Below, piece after piece: positions 33,822 through 42,756 of a stretch of 64,000 nucleotides of DNA. The DNA comes from PALSA-505 sp035308365 (lineage in GTDB: Bacteria > Actinomycetota > Actinomycetes > Streptosporangiales > Streptosporangiaceae): the NCBI GenBank assembly GCA_035308365.1, contig DATGGU010000035.1, positions 42,932 through 106,931 of the forward strand. The letters are read 5' to 3'. A model generated the notes under the pieces. That model was not told where the DNA came from and did no database searches. It saw nothing but the letters and a program-made list of their open reading frames with translations. Each line of letters starts with the position of its first letter. The first letter of the stretch is position 1. A program made the translations under genes and the position numbers.

Positions 33822-36521
33822 CTACGCGGCTCCGTGGGCGTTGAACGTGCACCAGTTGACGAAGCTGCCCGGATCCTCGGTGTCCTGCGACTGCCGGGCC
33901 TCGTGCAGGGCCCGGGCCAGCGTGGCACCGCCCGCCAGTTGCCGGTGCACGGCGTTCATCAGGCCGATGGCCGGCACGTCGGGAACGATCGCCGCGCTGG
34001 CCAGCAGGCCGATGGTGCCGCGGGCCAGCAGCGCGCCGACGAACCCGAGCACCTCGTCGCCCGCGTAGCTGGCCTGGCTGCCCGACTCGCAGGAGGCCAG
34101 GATGAGCCGGGGCGGAGCGAGCCCCCGGGTGTACAGCTCCTGGACGGTCATCGGGCCGTCGCTGAGGACCAGCGAGGAGAACATCGGGTTGTCCGCTCGC
34201 AGGATGCCATGACAGGCCAGGTGGGCCAGGTCGGCGCCGGCCAGTGCGTCGGCGACGGCCCCGGCCGTACTGTCCGGCGGCATCATGCGCGCCGCAGCCG
34301 GGTACAGCCGGGCCAGCGACTCGACCTCATCGATGGCTCCGGGCAGGCCGGGCCCGGCCACCAGGGCCACCCGCAGGCCCGGGCCCGGCGGCGGCTGGGT
34401 GTTCGCCGCGTCGGCCGTGCGGGCCCAGAACGTCGCGGACGGTGCCAGGCAGACCGGGTCGCCGTGCAGTGCCGCCCACGGGATGCCGTCGAGCCCGGGC
34501 GGCGGGATGATCACCAGCTCGGCGTCGCCGCGCAGGGCGAGGGGTGCGACCAGCAGCTCGGTCAGCTTGCGGATGCGCAGGTCCGCGCTGGCCCGGGCGG
34601 CGGCCAGCTCGCCGCCGGAGCCGAGCCTGGCCAGGCGGCGCAGCGCGAACAGCAGGGCGCGCAGTTGCTCGCTGACCGGCCGCAGTGGACCGATGTGGAC
34701 GATCCGGCTGCGGCGCCGCTCGATGACGACGGCCACCAGGTCGTCGCGCAGCCGCCCGTAGGCGGCCAGCACCCGTTCGCCGAGCCGGTCCCGCAGCCCG
34801 ATCGCGGTCACCGGGGCGGACGGCATTCCCGACGCCAGCCGGGCCCGCCAGGTGGCCCGCCTGATCCGTTCCTCGATGGCGGCCTGCTCCATGGGCAGCC
34901 AGGGCCGCGCCCGGGCCGTCCACGGATCGTCAGGACCGGCCGCGTCCCGCTGCCTGGCGTGGACCGCGCGCAGCGAGGAGAGGTCCTCGCTGATCTCACC
35001 GAACGCCGGGGGTTCCACGGCCAGCAGGGCGGCGGCCCGGCTGCGTTCCATCCAGTTGAGCACCCGGGCCGGTGCGCCCTCCTTGACCACGACCTCCATG
35101 CCGATGCTGCCCAGTTCGGTGCCGTGCCCCGAGGCGAGGGCGCGCAGCTCCACCGACGGCAGGCTGCCGCGGTGGCGGGCCAGGTCGCTCAGCCCGCGCC
35201 GGCAGTGCGCCAGTGCCGCGCCGTCCCGCCGTTGCAGGACCGCGGCCAGCGCCGCGGCGAGGTGCCCGCGCAGCCGGACCAGCACCGGCGCTCCCCTGGC
35301 CAGCGAGCTGGCCTGGCCGAGCGCGGAGATGGCCTGGCCGCGCCGTCCCAGTTGTGCGGCCAGCCGCCCGGTGGCCAGGAAGCCCCGCACCGACGCCGAG
35401 GTGATCCGCATGTCGGCGAGCAGCCGGGCCGCCGCCCGGGCCTTGCGCAGGTCGGCATCGGTGCCGGTGCCGCCGCTCAGGTGTGCCTCGGCCGCCACGA
35501 TGACCGCCCGGGCCCGCCAGGCCACCCGGGTCTGCTGCCGGAAGGCCGCCACCGCGGCGGTCGCCGCGGCGGTCGCCTCGGCGTGGTCTCCGGTCAGCAC
35601 GGCGAGCTGGGCGACCCGCAACTGGGCCTCCGCCGACATCAGCGGGACACCGGCGCCGGAGAACTCGGCGACGGCGCGGCGCGCCGCGGTCAGCGCCTCC
35701 GGCAGGAGTCTCAGCTCCATCAGCGCGTCGGCGTACTCGATGTAGTGTTCGCCGAGCGGCAGCGAGGCCGACTTGTACGCCTGGGCCGCCTCCTCGAAGG
35801 TGGCCAGGCCCTCGGCGAACCGCCCGGACTGCACGGTGACCCAGGCGCGAGTCTGGATGACCAGGGCGACCAGCGCCGGGCCGACCTCGACCGCCACGGG
35901 CAGCGCCTGATCGAGCCGCCGCAGGGCCGGGCCGTAGTGGCCCTGCTCACCGTCGATCAGTGCCAGGTTGTTCGCGCACAGCGTCCAGTGCCGCGGGTCG
36001 ATGGCCGGATCGGGCAGCAGCCGGCGGTAGATCACCGCGGCGTCGGGCAGCCGCCCGCTGTTCTGCAGCAGCACGGCGCGGTGGAAGGCCAGCTCCAGGG
36101 CACGGTCCCCGGTCACGAGCGCCTCGGCAGCCCGCAGGTCGTGCCCGGCCGCGGTTAGCCGGCCCAGCTCCTGCCCCACGTCGGCCCGGGTCATCAGCAG
36201 GTCCGCCAGCGTGTCGGTGAGCCGGTGCCGGCGCGCGATCCGGCAGGCTTCGTCCAGCAGCCGCAGGGCCGACCGGGCATCCAGCTGGGCACGCTCGGCT
36301 GCCGCCAGGGCACGCAGCGCCAGCGCCAGCGCCTCGGGCTCGCGTGCCGTCCGCGCCTCACTCACCAGCGCCTCGGCCACCGGACGGTAGGTGTCCGGGT
36401 CCGCCTTGACGTCGTCGTGTGCCTGCCTGGCGCGTATCAGCAGCGCGCTGGCGACCTCTGTGTTAGGTAGGGAGTCACCTGCTTGTCCGGCCCCGCCCGC
36501 CAGGCATCCGGTTCCTGCCAT
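33822..36521 (-). CDS. TPR-CHAT caspase-like protease
   Basis: This 899-residue protein has helical TPR-like repeats over roughly residues 30-560 and a C-terminal CHAT domain (about 640-899), the caspase/separase-type peptidase fold. The catalytic pair is His771 (HLACHGILRADNP) and Cys811 (LILASCESG). The protein is cytosolic. CHAT proteins in bacteria are often effectors of conflict or programmed-death systems, cleaving a partner on a signal sensed by the repeats. It is read divergently from a subtilase, with only 13 bp between the start codons. The ATG at 36521 has no ribosome site, so a leaderless message or a downstream start is possible. It forms a unit with the subtilase, sigma and small protein genes. 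Confidence 0.88.
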   Translation of the reverse strand: MAGTGCLAGGAGQAGDSLPNTEVASALLIRARQAHDDVKADPDTYRPVAEALVSEARTAREPEALALALRALAAAERAQLDARSALRLLDEACRIARRHRLTDTLADLLMTRADVGQELGRLTAAGHDLRAAEALVTGDRALELAFHRAVLLQNSGRLPDAAVIYRRLLPDPAIDPRHWTLCANNLALIDGEQGHYGPALRRLDQALPVAVEVGPALVALVIQTRAWVTVQSGRFAEGLATFEEAAQAYKSASLPLGEHYIEYADALMELRLLPEALTAARRAVAEFSGAGVPLMSAEAQLRVAQLAVLTGDHAEATAAATAAVAAFRQQTRVAWRARAVIVAAEAHLSGGTGTDADLRKARAAARLLADMRITSASVRGFLATGRLAAQLGRRGQAISALGQASSLARGAPVLVRLRGHLAAALAAVLQRRDGAALAHCRRGLSDLARHRGSLPSVELRALASGHGTELGSIGMEVVVKEGAPARVLNWMERSRAAALLAVEPPAFGEISEDLSSLRAVHARQRDAAGPDDPWTARARPWLPMEQAAIEERIRRATWRARLASGMPSAPVTAIGLRDRLGERVLAAYGRLRDDLVAVVIERRRSRIVHIGPLRPVSEQLRALLFALRRLARLGSGGELAAARASADLRIRKLTELLVAPLALRGDAELVIIPPPGLDGIPWAALHGDPVCLAPSATFWARTADAANTQPPPGPGLRVALVAGPGLPGAIDEVESLARLYPAAARMMPPDSTAGAVADALAGADLAHLACHGILRADNPMFSSLVLSDGPMTVQELYTRGLAPPRLILASCESGSQASYAGDEVLGFVGALLARGTIGLLASAAIVPDVPAIGLMNAVHRQLAGGATLARALHEARQSQDTEDPGSFVNWCTFNAHGAA

Positions 36522-36534
36522 AGAAGAAGGATCG

Positions 36535-38037
36535 ATGAACTCAATACCATCTGACGACCGTTTTCCTGGCCTTCCTGATCGCGACGACTGGACAGGGCTG
36601 CAGGTGGCCGTGCAGCGCCAGGTCACCGAGCTGGCCCAGCTTCGCTACCAGCCCGCGGTAAGGCACCTGCTGCTCCAGGAACTGCAGGACCGGCGGCACC
36701 CTGAGCCATCCCGGCAGCCTCCCGAGCTGGAGCGTTATGCCCAGACCGGGGCCGGTGACGAGCCGGTCGTGCAGTTCAGCTATCTGCCGGCCGGTGTGGG
36801 CTTCGACACCCTGCTGGCGAGCAACGAGCTGCTGATCACCGGGCTGTCCTACGATGGCAGGCATCCTGGCGACGAGCGGCCCAGCCGCCACGGCGACACG
36901 GCCAAGCGGTACCTCGATGCGCTGGGCTTCGCAGAGGTGGAACTGGGCTGCCGGCGCCTGGAGAACCGGGTCGTCCGGCTGGCTCACCTGGGCGGTGCGC
37001 CGGCTGTGGAGCTGGCCGAGGTCGCCAGGAACCTGCGGAACCGGGGCTTTTCCGCCGCCGTCACGTATATCACTCCCACCGCCCCGGTAGGCAAGATGCC
37101 GCCGATCCAGAGCCCCCCACCGCAGGGCACCGGCCCCGGCGCAAGCGCGGGAAGCGGCGGCGGTGCCGAGGCCGCGCAGGTCCGTCCTCCCGGCAGCGAG
37201 ACCGGGCCGGCCGGCGCGGACACCACCCAGGTCGCGGTCATCGACACCGGCATCTGGAGCGAGCGGCTCGGCACCGTGCTGCCCGGCAGCCAGATCGACC
37301 ACCTGCACGAGTTCCCGCTCGGCGCGCCGCGCAGCGTGCGCGACGAATACCTCGACCTCGACGCCGGGCATGGCACGTTCGTCACCGGTGTCGTCCAGCA
37401 GATCGCGCCGTCGGCCGGGATCCGGGTCTACCGCGCGGTGGACAGCGACGGGATCGGAAGCGAGCTGGCCGTGGCCTGCGCGATGATCAGAGCGGTCGAG
37501 GAAGGCGCCCAGATCGTCAACTTGTCGCTGGGCTGCCAGAGCGAGGACGACTTCCCGCCGGTCGCGCTGCACGCCGCCCTGGACGTGATCAGGAGGTGGG
37601 AGCGCGAGACCGGCCGGGAGATTCTCGTCGTGGCGGCGGCGGGCAACTGCGGGGACACCAGGCCGTTCTGGCCGGCCGCCTTCCGTGATGTGGTGTCCGT
37701 GGCCGGCCTGAGCCCGGACATGCTGCCCGCGCAGTGGTCCAGCCACGGCTTCTGGGTGACCTGCTCGGCCGTCGGCCAGGGCATCTGGTCCAACTTCGTG
37801 GCCGGCCGCGAGTCGCCGCTGGAGACCTCCGCGCCGGTGGAGTTCGCCCGCCATCCCGAGCCGTGGGCGGTATGGAGCGGCACGTCGTTCGCCGCGCCGC
37901 AGATCACTGGCATACTGGCCCACCGGTACCAGCCCGGTGCCGGGCGCTCGCTCCGCCACGTGCTGCGTGACCTGCTGGAATCCGGCCATCCGGTGCCCGG
38001 CTTCGGACAGGCCCTGCGGATACTGCCCGGGCTTTAG
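36535..38037 (+). CDS. Cytosolic subtilisin-like (S8) serine protease
   Basis: This 500-residue protein has a C-terminal S8 peptidase domain with an intact triad: Asp237 (VAVIDTGIW), His279 (DAGHGTFVTG) and Ser451 (SGTSFAAPQ). The first 200 residues are not a classic propeptide; they include a helical part and a beta-rich part, followed by a Gly/Pro/Ser linker. There is no signal peptide, so the enzyme acts inside the cell. A GAAGG site lies just before the ATG. Divergent pairing with the CHAT protease and an ECF sigma gene downstream suggests that the two proteases form a cascade or a control loop. Confidence 0.9.
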   Translation: MNSIPSDDRFPGLPDRDDWTGLQVAVQRQVTELAQLRYQPAVRHLLLQELQDRRHPEPSRQPPELERYAQTGAGDEPVVQFSYLPAGVGFDTLLASNELLITGLSYDGRHPGDERPSRHGDTAKRYLDALGFAEVELGCRRLENRVVRLAHLGGAPAVELAEVARNLRNRGFSAAVTYITPTAPVGKMPPIQSPPPQGTGPGASAGSGGGAEAAQVRPPGSETGPAGADTTQVAVIDTGIWSERLGTVLPGSQIDHLHEFPLGAPRSVRDEYLDLDAGHGTFVTGVVQQIAPSAGIRVYRAVDSDGIGSELAVACAMIRAVEEGAQIVNLSLGCQSEDDFPPVALHAALDVIRRWERETGREILVVAAAGNCGDTRPFWPAAFRDVVSVAGLSPDMLPAQWSSHGFWVTCSAVGQGIWSNFVAGRESPLETSAPVEFARHPEPWAVWSGTSFAAPQITGILAHRYQPGAGRSLRHVLRDLLESGHPVPGFGQALRILPGL

Positions 38038-38155
38038 ATCATGCCGATCCGCCCAGTGGTGTATCAGTGCCGCACCTCCGTCCTCTGCTTGGGTATGCGG
38101 GTCCGCGGGAGCCTTCGTTTACTGGGACCCGTCATGCAGCAGGGGGATGGTGCAC

Positions 38156-38761
38156 ATGGGGAGCGCAACCGTCGTCAGCGGGCTGGTGCGGGCGAGCGCA
38201 GACGGGGACCCGCAGGCCTGGAACGAGCTGGTGCGCCGGTTCGCGCCGCTGGTGCTGGCGGTGACCCGCCGGTACCAGCTGAGCGCCGCGGACGCGCAGG
38301 ACGTCAGCCAGACGGTATGGCTGCGGCTGGTCGAGCATCTCGATGACCTGCACACACCGGACGCTCTGCCCGGCTGGATCCGGATGACCGCGCAGCGTGA
38401 GTGCGGTCGCTACGTCCGCTCCGGGCGGCGGACGGTGCCGGTGGATCCGCACTCCGGCAGCGTCATCCAGCAGCCGGTCACCGCGGATCTCGATGGGGAC
38501 ATGCTGCGTACCGAGCTCCGCCAGGCACTACGGGACGGGCTGGCCGAACTGCCGCCGCGGGAACAGCGGCTGCTGCGGCTGCGGGCGGCCGACCCGCCCA
38601 AGTCCTACCAGGAGATCAGCGACCTGACCGGCATGCCGGTCAGCAGCATCGGCCCCACGCTCGGCCGCTGCCTGAAGAAGCTGCGGCAGACTCATGCCGT
38701 GCGTACGTACCTGGCGGACGACTCCGACCAGCGAAAGCCGGGAAGGAGATGGTCCACGTGA
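38156..38761 (+). CDS. ECF-type RNA polymerase sigma factor
   Basis: This 201-residue sigma factor has region 2 (WNELVRRFAPLVLAVTRRYQ, DAQDVSQTVWLRLVEHLDDL) and region 4 (LPPREQRLLRLRAADPPKSYQEISDLTGMPVSSIGPTLGRCLKKLR). The AGGGGG site 9 nt upstream supports ATG 38156; GTG 38150 and ATG 38147 are in frame. Its stop overlaps the start of the next gene (GTGA). No membrane anti-sigma gene follows, so the small downstream protein or proteolysis by the adjacent CHAT/S8 enzymes may control it; this is inference from gene order. Confidence 0.9.
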   Translation: MGSATVVSGLVRASADGDPQAWNELVRRFAPLVLAVTRRYQLSAADAQDVSQTVWLRLVEHLDDLHTPDALPGWIRMTAQRECGRYVRSGRRTVPVDPHSGSVIQQPVTADLDGDMLRTELRQALRDGLAELPPREQRLLRLRAADPPKSYQEISDLTGMPVSSIGPTLGRCLKKLRQTHAVRTYLADDSDQRKPGRRWST

Positions 38762-39213
38762 CCGCAGCTCACTGGGCCGACGAGGACCTGCTGTGCGAGC
38801 TGGGCGCCGCGCTGCGCGAGGAAGAACAGGTGGAGGTGGGCTTCATCCGGGCCGCCCGGATGGCGTTCGCATGGCGGAACGTGGACGCCGAACTGGAGAC
38901 CCTCGGCCTCGACGCCGGCCGAGACCTGGCCAGCCCGGGCCGGGTGCGCGGAACCGGGCCAGGCTCGCCCCGGCTGCTGTCGTTCCACGGCGAGCGGGTG
39001 AGCGTCGAGGTGGAAGTCGACGAGAGCGGGATGGTGGGCCAGCTGACCCCGCCAGGGCCGGGTGAGGTCACCGTGATCACGGCCGGCGGCCCGCAGGTCA
39101 CGGTGGCGACCGACGAGGTAGGCGGCTTCACCCTCCCGCCCACATCCGGCGCCATCCGGCTGGGCTGCACGTGCCCGGCCGGTCACTTCATCACCGAGTG
39201 GACGACTCTTTAA
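38758..39213 (+). CDS. Small conserved partner of the sigma/CHAT/S8 module
   Basis: This 151-residue protein has two parts: an N-terminal helical segment (WADEDLLCELGAALREEEQ, AARMAFAWRNVDAELETLG) and a beta-rich second half (VSVEVEVDESGMVGQL and VTVATDEVGGFTLPP) that looks like a carboxypeptidase-regulatory or Ig-like strand set. Similar proteins accompany ECF sigma genes and CHAT or S8 protease genes in actinomycetes; their function is not known to me. A role as anti-sigma factor or substrate is possible. GTG 38758 is chosen for its AAGGAG spacing and overlap with the sigma stop. The 3' end overlaps the convergent ABC gene by 23 bp. Confidence 0.75.
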   Translation: MTAAHWADEDLLCELGAALREEEQVEVGFIRAARMAFAWRNVDAELETLGLDAGRDLASPGRVRGTGPGSPRLLSFHGERVSVEVEVDESGMVGQLTPPGPGEVTVITAGGPQVTVATDEVGGFTLPPTSGAIRLGCTCPAGHFITEWTTL

Positions 39214-41125
39214 CCTCGGTGGGCAGCCGGTCGTACTGCGAGGCCTGCAGCCGGTACAACTCGGCGTACTGGCCGCCGAGTGCCATCAGCTCAGGATGCC
39301 TGCCCTGCTCGATGACCCGGCCCTCGTGCAGGACGTAGATCTGGTCGGCGTGCCTGGCGCTGGCCAGCCGGTGGGTGATGATCAGGATGCTGCGTCCCTC
39401 GGCGTGCCTGCGGATGGAGGAGAACAGGGCGTACTCGGCCCGCGCGTCCAGCGCTGCGGTCGGCTCGTCCATGATCAGCAGTGGTGCGGAGCGGTAGAAG
39501 CCGCGGGCGACCGCCACCCGCTGCCACTGGCCGCCGGACAGCTCGGCGCCATCCTTGAACTGCCGGTCGAGCAGGGTGTCGTAGCCGTGCGGCAGTCCGT
39601 CGATCACCGTGTCGGCGTCGGCCGCCGCGGCCGCCTGAGCCAGCAGGGCCGGGTCGGCGGGCCGTCCCATGGCGATGTTGTGCCGCACGGTCAGCGGCCA
39701 GTTGGCATGATCCTGGGCGATCACCGCGATCCGGTCCCGCAACTGCTCGGAGACGAGGTCGCTGATCGGGGTCTGGTCCCAGCGGACGGCGCCGGAGTCC
39801 GGCTGGTACAGGCCGGCGATGATCTTGGCGAGGGTGGTCTTGCCGGAACCGTTCTCGCCGACCAGGGCTACCACCTCGCCGCGGCCGATCTCCATGCTGA
39901 CCCCGCGCAGCGCCGGGGTGCTCTCACCGGGATAGCTGAAGGTGACCTCGTCCGCGGTGATCCGGTCGAACGCGGGCGGGGCGGCCAGTTCGCCACCCGG
40001 CTGCGCCCGGCGTGCGGCGTCGGCGCAGAATGCCAGGTAGTCGGAGAAGTACAGCCCCTCCTCGTAGCACTGGTTCACCGCGTACAGCAGGCTCGCCAGC
40101 GAGGACTGTGCGTTGCGGATCGCCAGCACGGCCGTGCCGGCCACGGCTAACGGCACCACTCCGGCGGCCAGCAGCAGCCCCAGCGCCACGTAGACCCCGG
40201 CGGTGGCGACCCCGCTCGCCGCGCTGGCCATCACCCGGGTGGCCGCTTGCCGGCGGGCCGCCCGCAGCTGTGCGTCCCGCTCGTAGGCGGCCAGCCGGGA
40301 GACGCGGGACAGCAGGAACTCGCGCAAGGTGAACGAACGCAGCTCGGCCGCGGTCCGCCGCTCGGCCATCAGGTCGGTCAGTATCCACTTTCGGCGCCTG
40401 CTGTCGGCCAGGGCGAAGCTCGTCGTATAGCCGATCCTGGCGGTGCGCACGGCGGCCCAGCCGCCCGGCAGTTCCGCGAGCACCAGCAGGCCGAGCAGCA
40501 ACGGCTGCAGCACGGTGAGCACGACCGCGGCCGAGATGATCCCCACCGCCCCGGTCACGCAGTTGATCACATCGGCCACCACCTGCGGCGCGGAGTACAG
40601 GCCGCGGTCGCGGGCCCGCCGCATGGCATCGTGGAAATCCGCGTCGTCGAAGGCGGCCAGCTCGACCTCGGTGGTCAGGCTGAACAGCCGCAGCTCGACC
40701 ACCCGGTCCACCTGCGGCTGCAGCCGCGACTGAGCCCAGCCCGCAGCCACCTGCAGCCCGGAGCGCGCCGCGACCGACGCGGCGACCAGCGCCAGCGACG
40801 GGAGCGCGGCCCGCACTCGGTGCGGGGTGGGCCCGGCGGCGAACAGCGCCTCCAGCACACCAGTCGTCGCGAACAGCGCGTAACCGGCGAACACGCCGGA
40901 GGCCAGGTTCAGCCCGATCGTGGCCACCAGGTCGCGCCGGTTCGCAGCACCGGCCAGTCGCATGGCCTGGCCGACGATGCTGGGAAACTGCCGCGCGATG
41001 GCCCGGAAGCCGGTCGAGGCCATCCGCTGGTCATAGGCCTGCCAGTACGAAGCGGTCAGCTCGGCGGTCAGCTCATCGGCGTCGCCGGATGCCGCCGCCT
41101 GGTCGTCCCCGGAGGTGAGCCGCAC
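39191..41125 (-). CDS. ABC exporter half-transporter (TMD-NBD fusion)
   Basis: This 644-residue protein has an N-terminal membrane domain with about six segments (residues 70-390) and a C-terminal nucleotide-binding domain. The NBD has Walker A GENGSGKTT, the signature LSGGQ, Walker B LLIMDEPT and the H-loop ITHRLAS. It would act as a homodimer, exporting a peptide, lipid or drug. The GTG start follows a strong GGAGGAGG site. No partner half-transporter or substrate gene is adjacent. Export of the enediyne is conceivable but unlikely given the 9-kb gap and the intervening genes. Confidence 0.9.
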   Translation of the reverse strand: MRLTSGDDQAAASGDADELTAELTASYWQAYDQRMASTGFRAIARQFPSIVGQAMRLAGAANRRDLVATIGLNLASGVFAGYALFATTGVLEALFAAGPTPHRVRAALPSLALVAASVAARSGLQVAAGWAQSRLQPQVDRVVELRLFSLTTEVELAAFDDADFHDAMRRARDRGLYSAPQVVADVINCVTGAVGIISAAVVLTVLQPLLLGLLVLAELPGGWAAVRTARIGYTTSFALADSRRRKWILTDLMAERRTAAELRSFTLREFLLSRVSRLAAYERDAQLRAARRQAATRVMASAASGVATAGVYVALGLLLAAGVVPLAVAGTAVLAIRNAQSSLASLLYAVNQCYEEGLYFSDYLAFCADAARRAQPGGELAAPPAFDRITADEVTFSYPGESTPALRGVSMEIGRGEVVALVGENGSGKTTLAKIIAGLYQPDSGAVRWDQTPISDLVSEQLRDRIAVIAQDHANWPLTVRHNIAMGRPADPALLAQAAAAADADTVIDGLPHGYDTLLDRQFKDGAELSGGQWQRVAVARGFYRSAPLLIMDEPTAALDARAEYALFSSIRRHAEGRSILIITHRLASARHADQIYVLHEGRVIEQGRHPELMALGGQYAELYRLQASQYDRLPTEVKESSTR

Positions 41126-41252
41126 GATCGTCCCTCCTCCTGCGTGGCCTGGCTCCAGTATGGGAAGACGCCGCGACTGGCGGCTACCCATATTCCGGGT
41201 GCTTCTCCCGGCACCCGGACCGCGGGCTCCGCGGCCCAGGTCCGCCGGTAGC

Positions 41253-41714
41253 GTGGCCAGGGTGATTCCATCCCGGTTCGTGGTCCAGCTGCACGACGCG
41301 ACCACGCTGCACTTCGATCTGCGAATCCTGGCCGGCGGCGTGCTGCGGTCCTGGGCCGTGCCGAAGGGGCCTTCGCTGGACCCGGCGGTACGCAGGCTGG
41401 CGGTGCCGGTCGAGGACCACGCCCTGGCCGAGGGGGACTTCGAAGGTGTTCACGAGGGGGCCAGACGCGGGACCGGAGCAGTGATCATCTGGGACGAGGG
41501 ACCGGCCGGGATCCTCCGCGACGAGCCCGGGCACATGTCGGTCACGCTGCACGGCAGCAAGCTCTCCGGCGGCTTCGCCCTGACCCGCACCGGACCCAAG
41601 CGCTGGATCCTGGTCAAGAGCCGCGACGGGCACGCCAGGCCCGGCTCGGACATCGTCGCCGAGCAGCCGGCCAGCGTCCGCACCAACCGCACCTGGCAAG
41701 ACCTGGTGCGGTAG
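41253..41714 (+). CDS. Stand-alone LigD-type 3'-phosphoesterase domain
   Basis: This 153-residue protein corresponds to the phosphoesterase domain of bacterial ligase D, without polymerase or ligase domains. The metal and catalytic motif QLHDATTLHFDLR and the WAVPKGPSLDP and VEDHALAEGDFEG blocks are typical. The domain trims 3'-phosphates and ribonucleotides at DNA ends during non-homologous end joining. Free-standing copies are known in actinobacteria and archaea. No ku or ligase gene is in the window. GTG 41253 is tentative; GTG 41262 is possible. Confidence 0.88.
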   Translation: MARVIPSRFVVQLHDATTLHFDLRILAGGVLRSWAVPKGPSLDPAVRRLAVPVEDHALAEGDFEGVHEGARRGTGAVIIWDEGPAGILRDEPGHMSVTLHGSKLSGGFALTRTGPKRWILVKSRDGHARPGSDIVAEQPASVRTNRTWQDLVR

Positions 41715-41722
41715 CGCTCCTG

Positions 41723-42202
41723 CTACCCCCTGCCCCGGTCGGTGACCTGGATCCGGGAGGTGAGCTGTCCCCACTGGCCCTGCTCCTGGCGGAAAACGCC
41801 CTCCACCCGCAGGACGAACTCGGCCATGCTCTGCTCGGCGGTCCGGCCACCGTGGCTGGCCTCGGGATCCGGCCTGGGCCAGGACGCGGCCAGCAGGGCA
41901 CGAGCTGCGTCGCCGTAAATCTTGGACTGCTGCTCGAAGGCGTACATGGCGAGGTAGGCGGCCAGGGCGGTGGACAGCGCGGGCAGTACGGTGGCTATGG
42001 CCGACCACCCCTCAGCCCAGCCCACGGTTGTCCCGGCGAGGGCACCGGCCGCGGTCGCGAAGCCGAGCAGGACGGCGGAAACGGCCAGCCCCTGCCCGGT
42101 CGCGCGTTCGAACGCCGTCCGCCGGCCGGTGTAGAACCTCATCTGGTCATCGATTCGGTTCGCCGTATAGAAGCGCAGGAGTTCGGAGTTCCGCTGGCTC
42201 AT
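41723..42202 (-). CDS. SLATT-like two-helix membrane protein (second gene)
   Basis: This 159-residue protein has a leading basic and helical stretch (YTANRIDDQMRFYTGRRTAFE), two hydrophobic helices (about 35-55 and 65-88) and a cytosolic coiled tail. The layout matches SLATT domains, which are predicted pore-forming effectors of bacterial conflict systems. The start overlaps the stop of the SLATT-like gene upstream by ATGA, so the pair is made in equal amounts. No nucleotidyltransferase, SLOG or reverse transcriptase gene of the kind that usually accompanies SLATT effectors is present. The family call is by eye and moderately sure. Confidence 0.65.
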   Translation of the reverse strand: MSQRNSELLRFYTANRIDDQMRFYTGRRTAFERATGQGLAVSAVLLGFATAAGALAGTTVGWAEGWSAIATVLPALSTALAAYLAMYAFEQQSKIYGDAARALLAASWPRPDPEASHGGRTAEQSMAEFVLRVEGVFRQEQGQWGQLTSRIQVTDRGRG

Positions 42203-42756
42203 CCGGCGACGCCTTCCGCGAGCTCGATGGCCTGGACCCGGTTCAGCAGGACCTGCTGCCGGTCCTCGCCGGAGTAGTCGCCCGCCCGGGCGAGGAACAG
42301 GAAGAACTCACTCTTGACCTGTTCTGCCTTCAACCTGGTGGTGAAGTAGCCCTGCTGCGCCCGGCGGGACCGGATCACCACGGCCAGGCCGACCAGGACG
42401 CCGGTGATCAAGGCCTGGGCTATCGCCACCGCGGCCACGTGCCCGCCCAGCGCACCCTGCACGGCCCCCAGGGTCGTGGCCGTCAGCCCGCCGATGATCA
42501 GCGCGACGTTCTGCAGCCAGAACTGGTTCTGCTGAATCTTCGCGTTGTGGTCCAGCCGCCGGAACCGGGCCTCCAGCTGCTCGGACCAGAAGGCCAGATC
42601 GGGCGCGAGTACCGGGTACTCACTTGCCAGCTCGTCTGGTTTGCTGGGTGTGACCACCGGCCAATCATCTGACCATTGGCTGTCGGCGGAGCGACGCCAG
42701 AACAGAACCGGAAAACGGGCTATCAACGCCGGAAGATGCTCCCTAAAGCCGCTCAT
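42199..42756 (-). CDS. SLATT/DUF4231-like two-helix membrane protein (first gene)
   Basis: This 185-residue protein has a Trp- and Pro-rich N-terminal part, a helix with the pattern FWSEQLEARFRRLDHNAKIQQ, and two membrane helices (about 100-120 and 125-150). A cytosolic tail follows (YFTTRLKAEQVKSEFFLFLA) that fits the SLATT/DUF4231 plan. It is first in a two-gene operon with the smaller SLATT-like gene. If a pore is formed, it may be a hetero-oligomer of the two. The signal that would open it is not evident. The 124-bp or longer gap before the divergent surface-protein operon must hold its promoter; it is locally AT-rich around 42800-42880. Confidence 0.65.
   Translation of the reverse strand: MSGFREHLPALIARFPVLFWRRSADSQWSDDWPVVTPSKPDELASEYPVLAPDLAFWSEQLEARFRRLDHNAKIQQNQFWLQNVALIIGGLTATTLGAVQGALGGHVAAVAIAQALITGVLVGLAVVIRSRRAQQGYFTTRLKAEQVKSEFFLFLARAGDYSGEDRQQVLLNRVQAIELAEGVAG

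Noticed and set aside
33624..36158. Long plus-strand open frame opposite the CHAT gene
   Set aside because: It is a shadow of a protein with recognisable catalytic residues; it has no domain of its own and no ribosome site.
39191..41125. Enediyne self-resistance exporter
   Set aside because: It lies about 7 kb beyond the end of the enediyne operon, with unrelated genes in between, so only a general ABC exporter call is supported.
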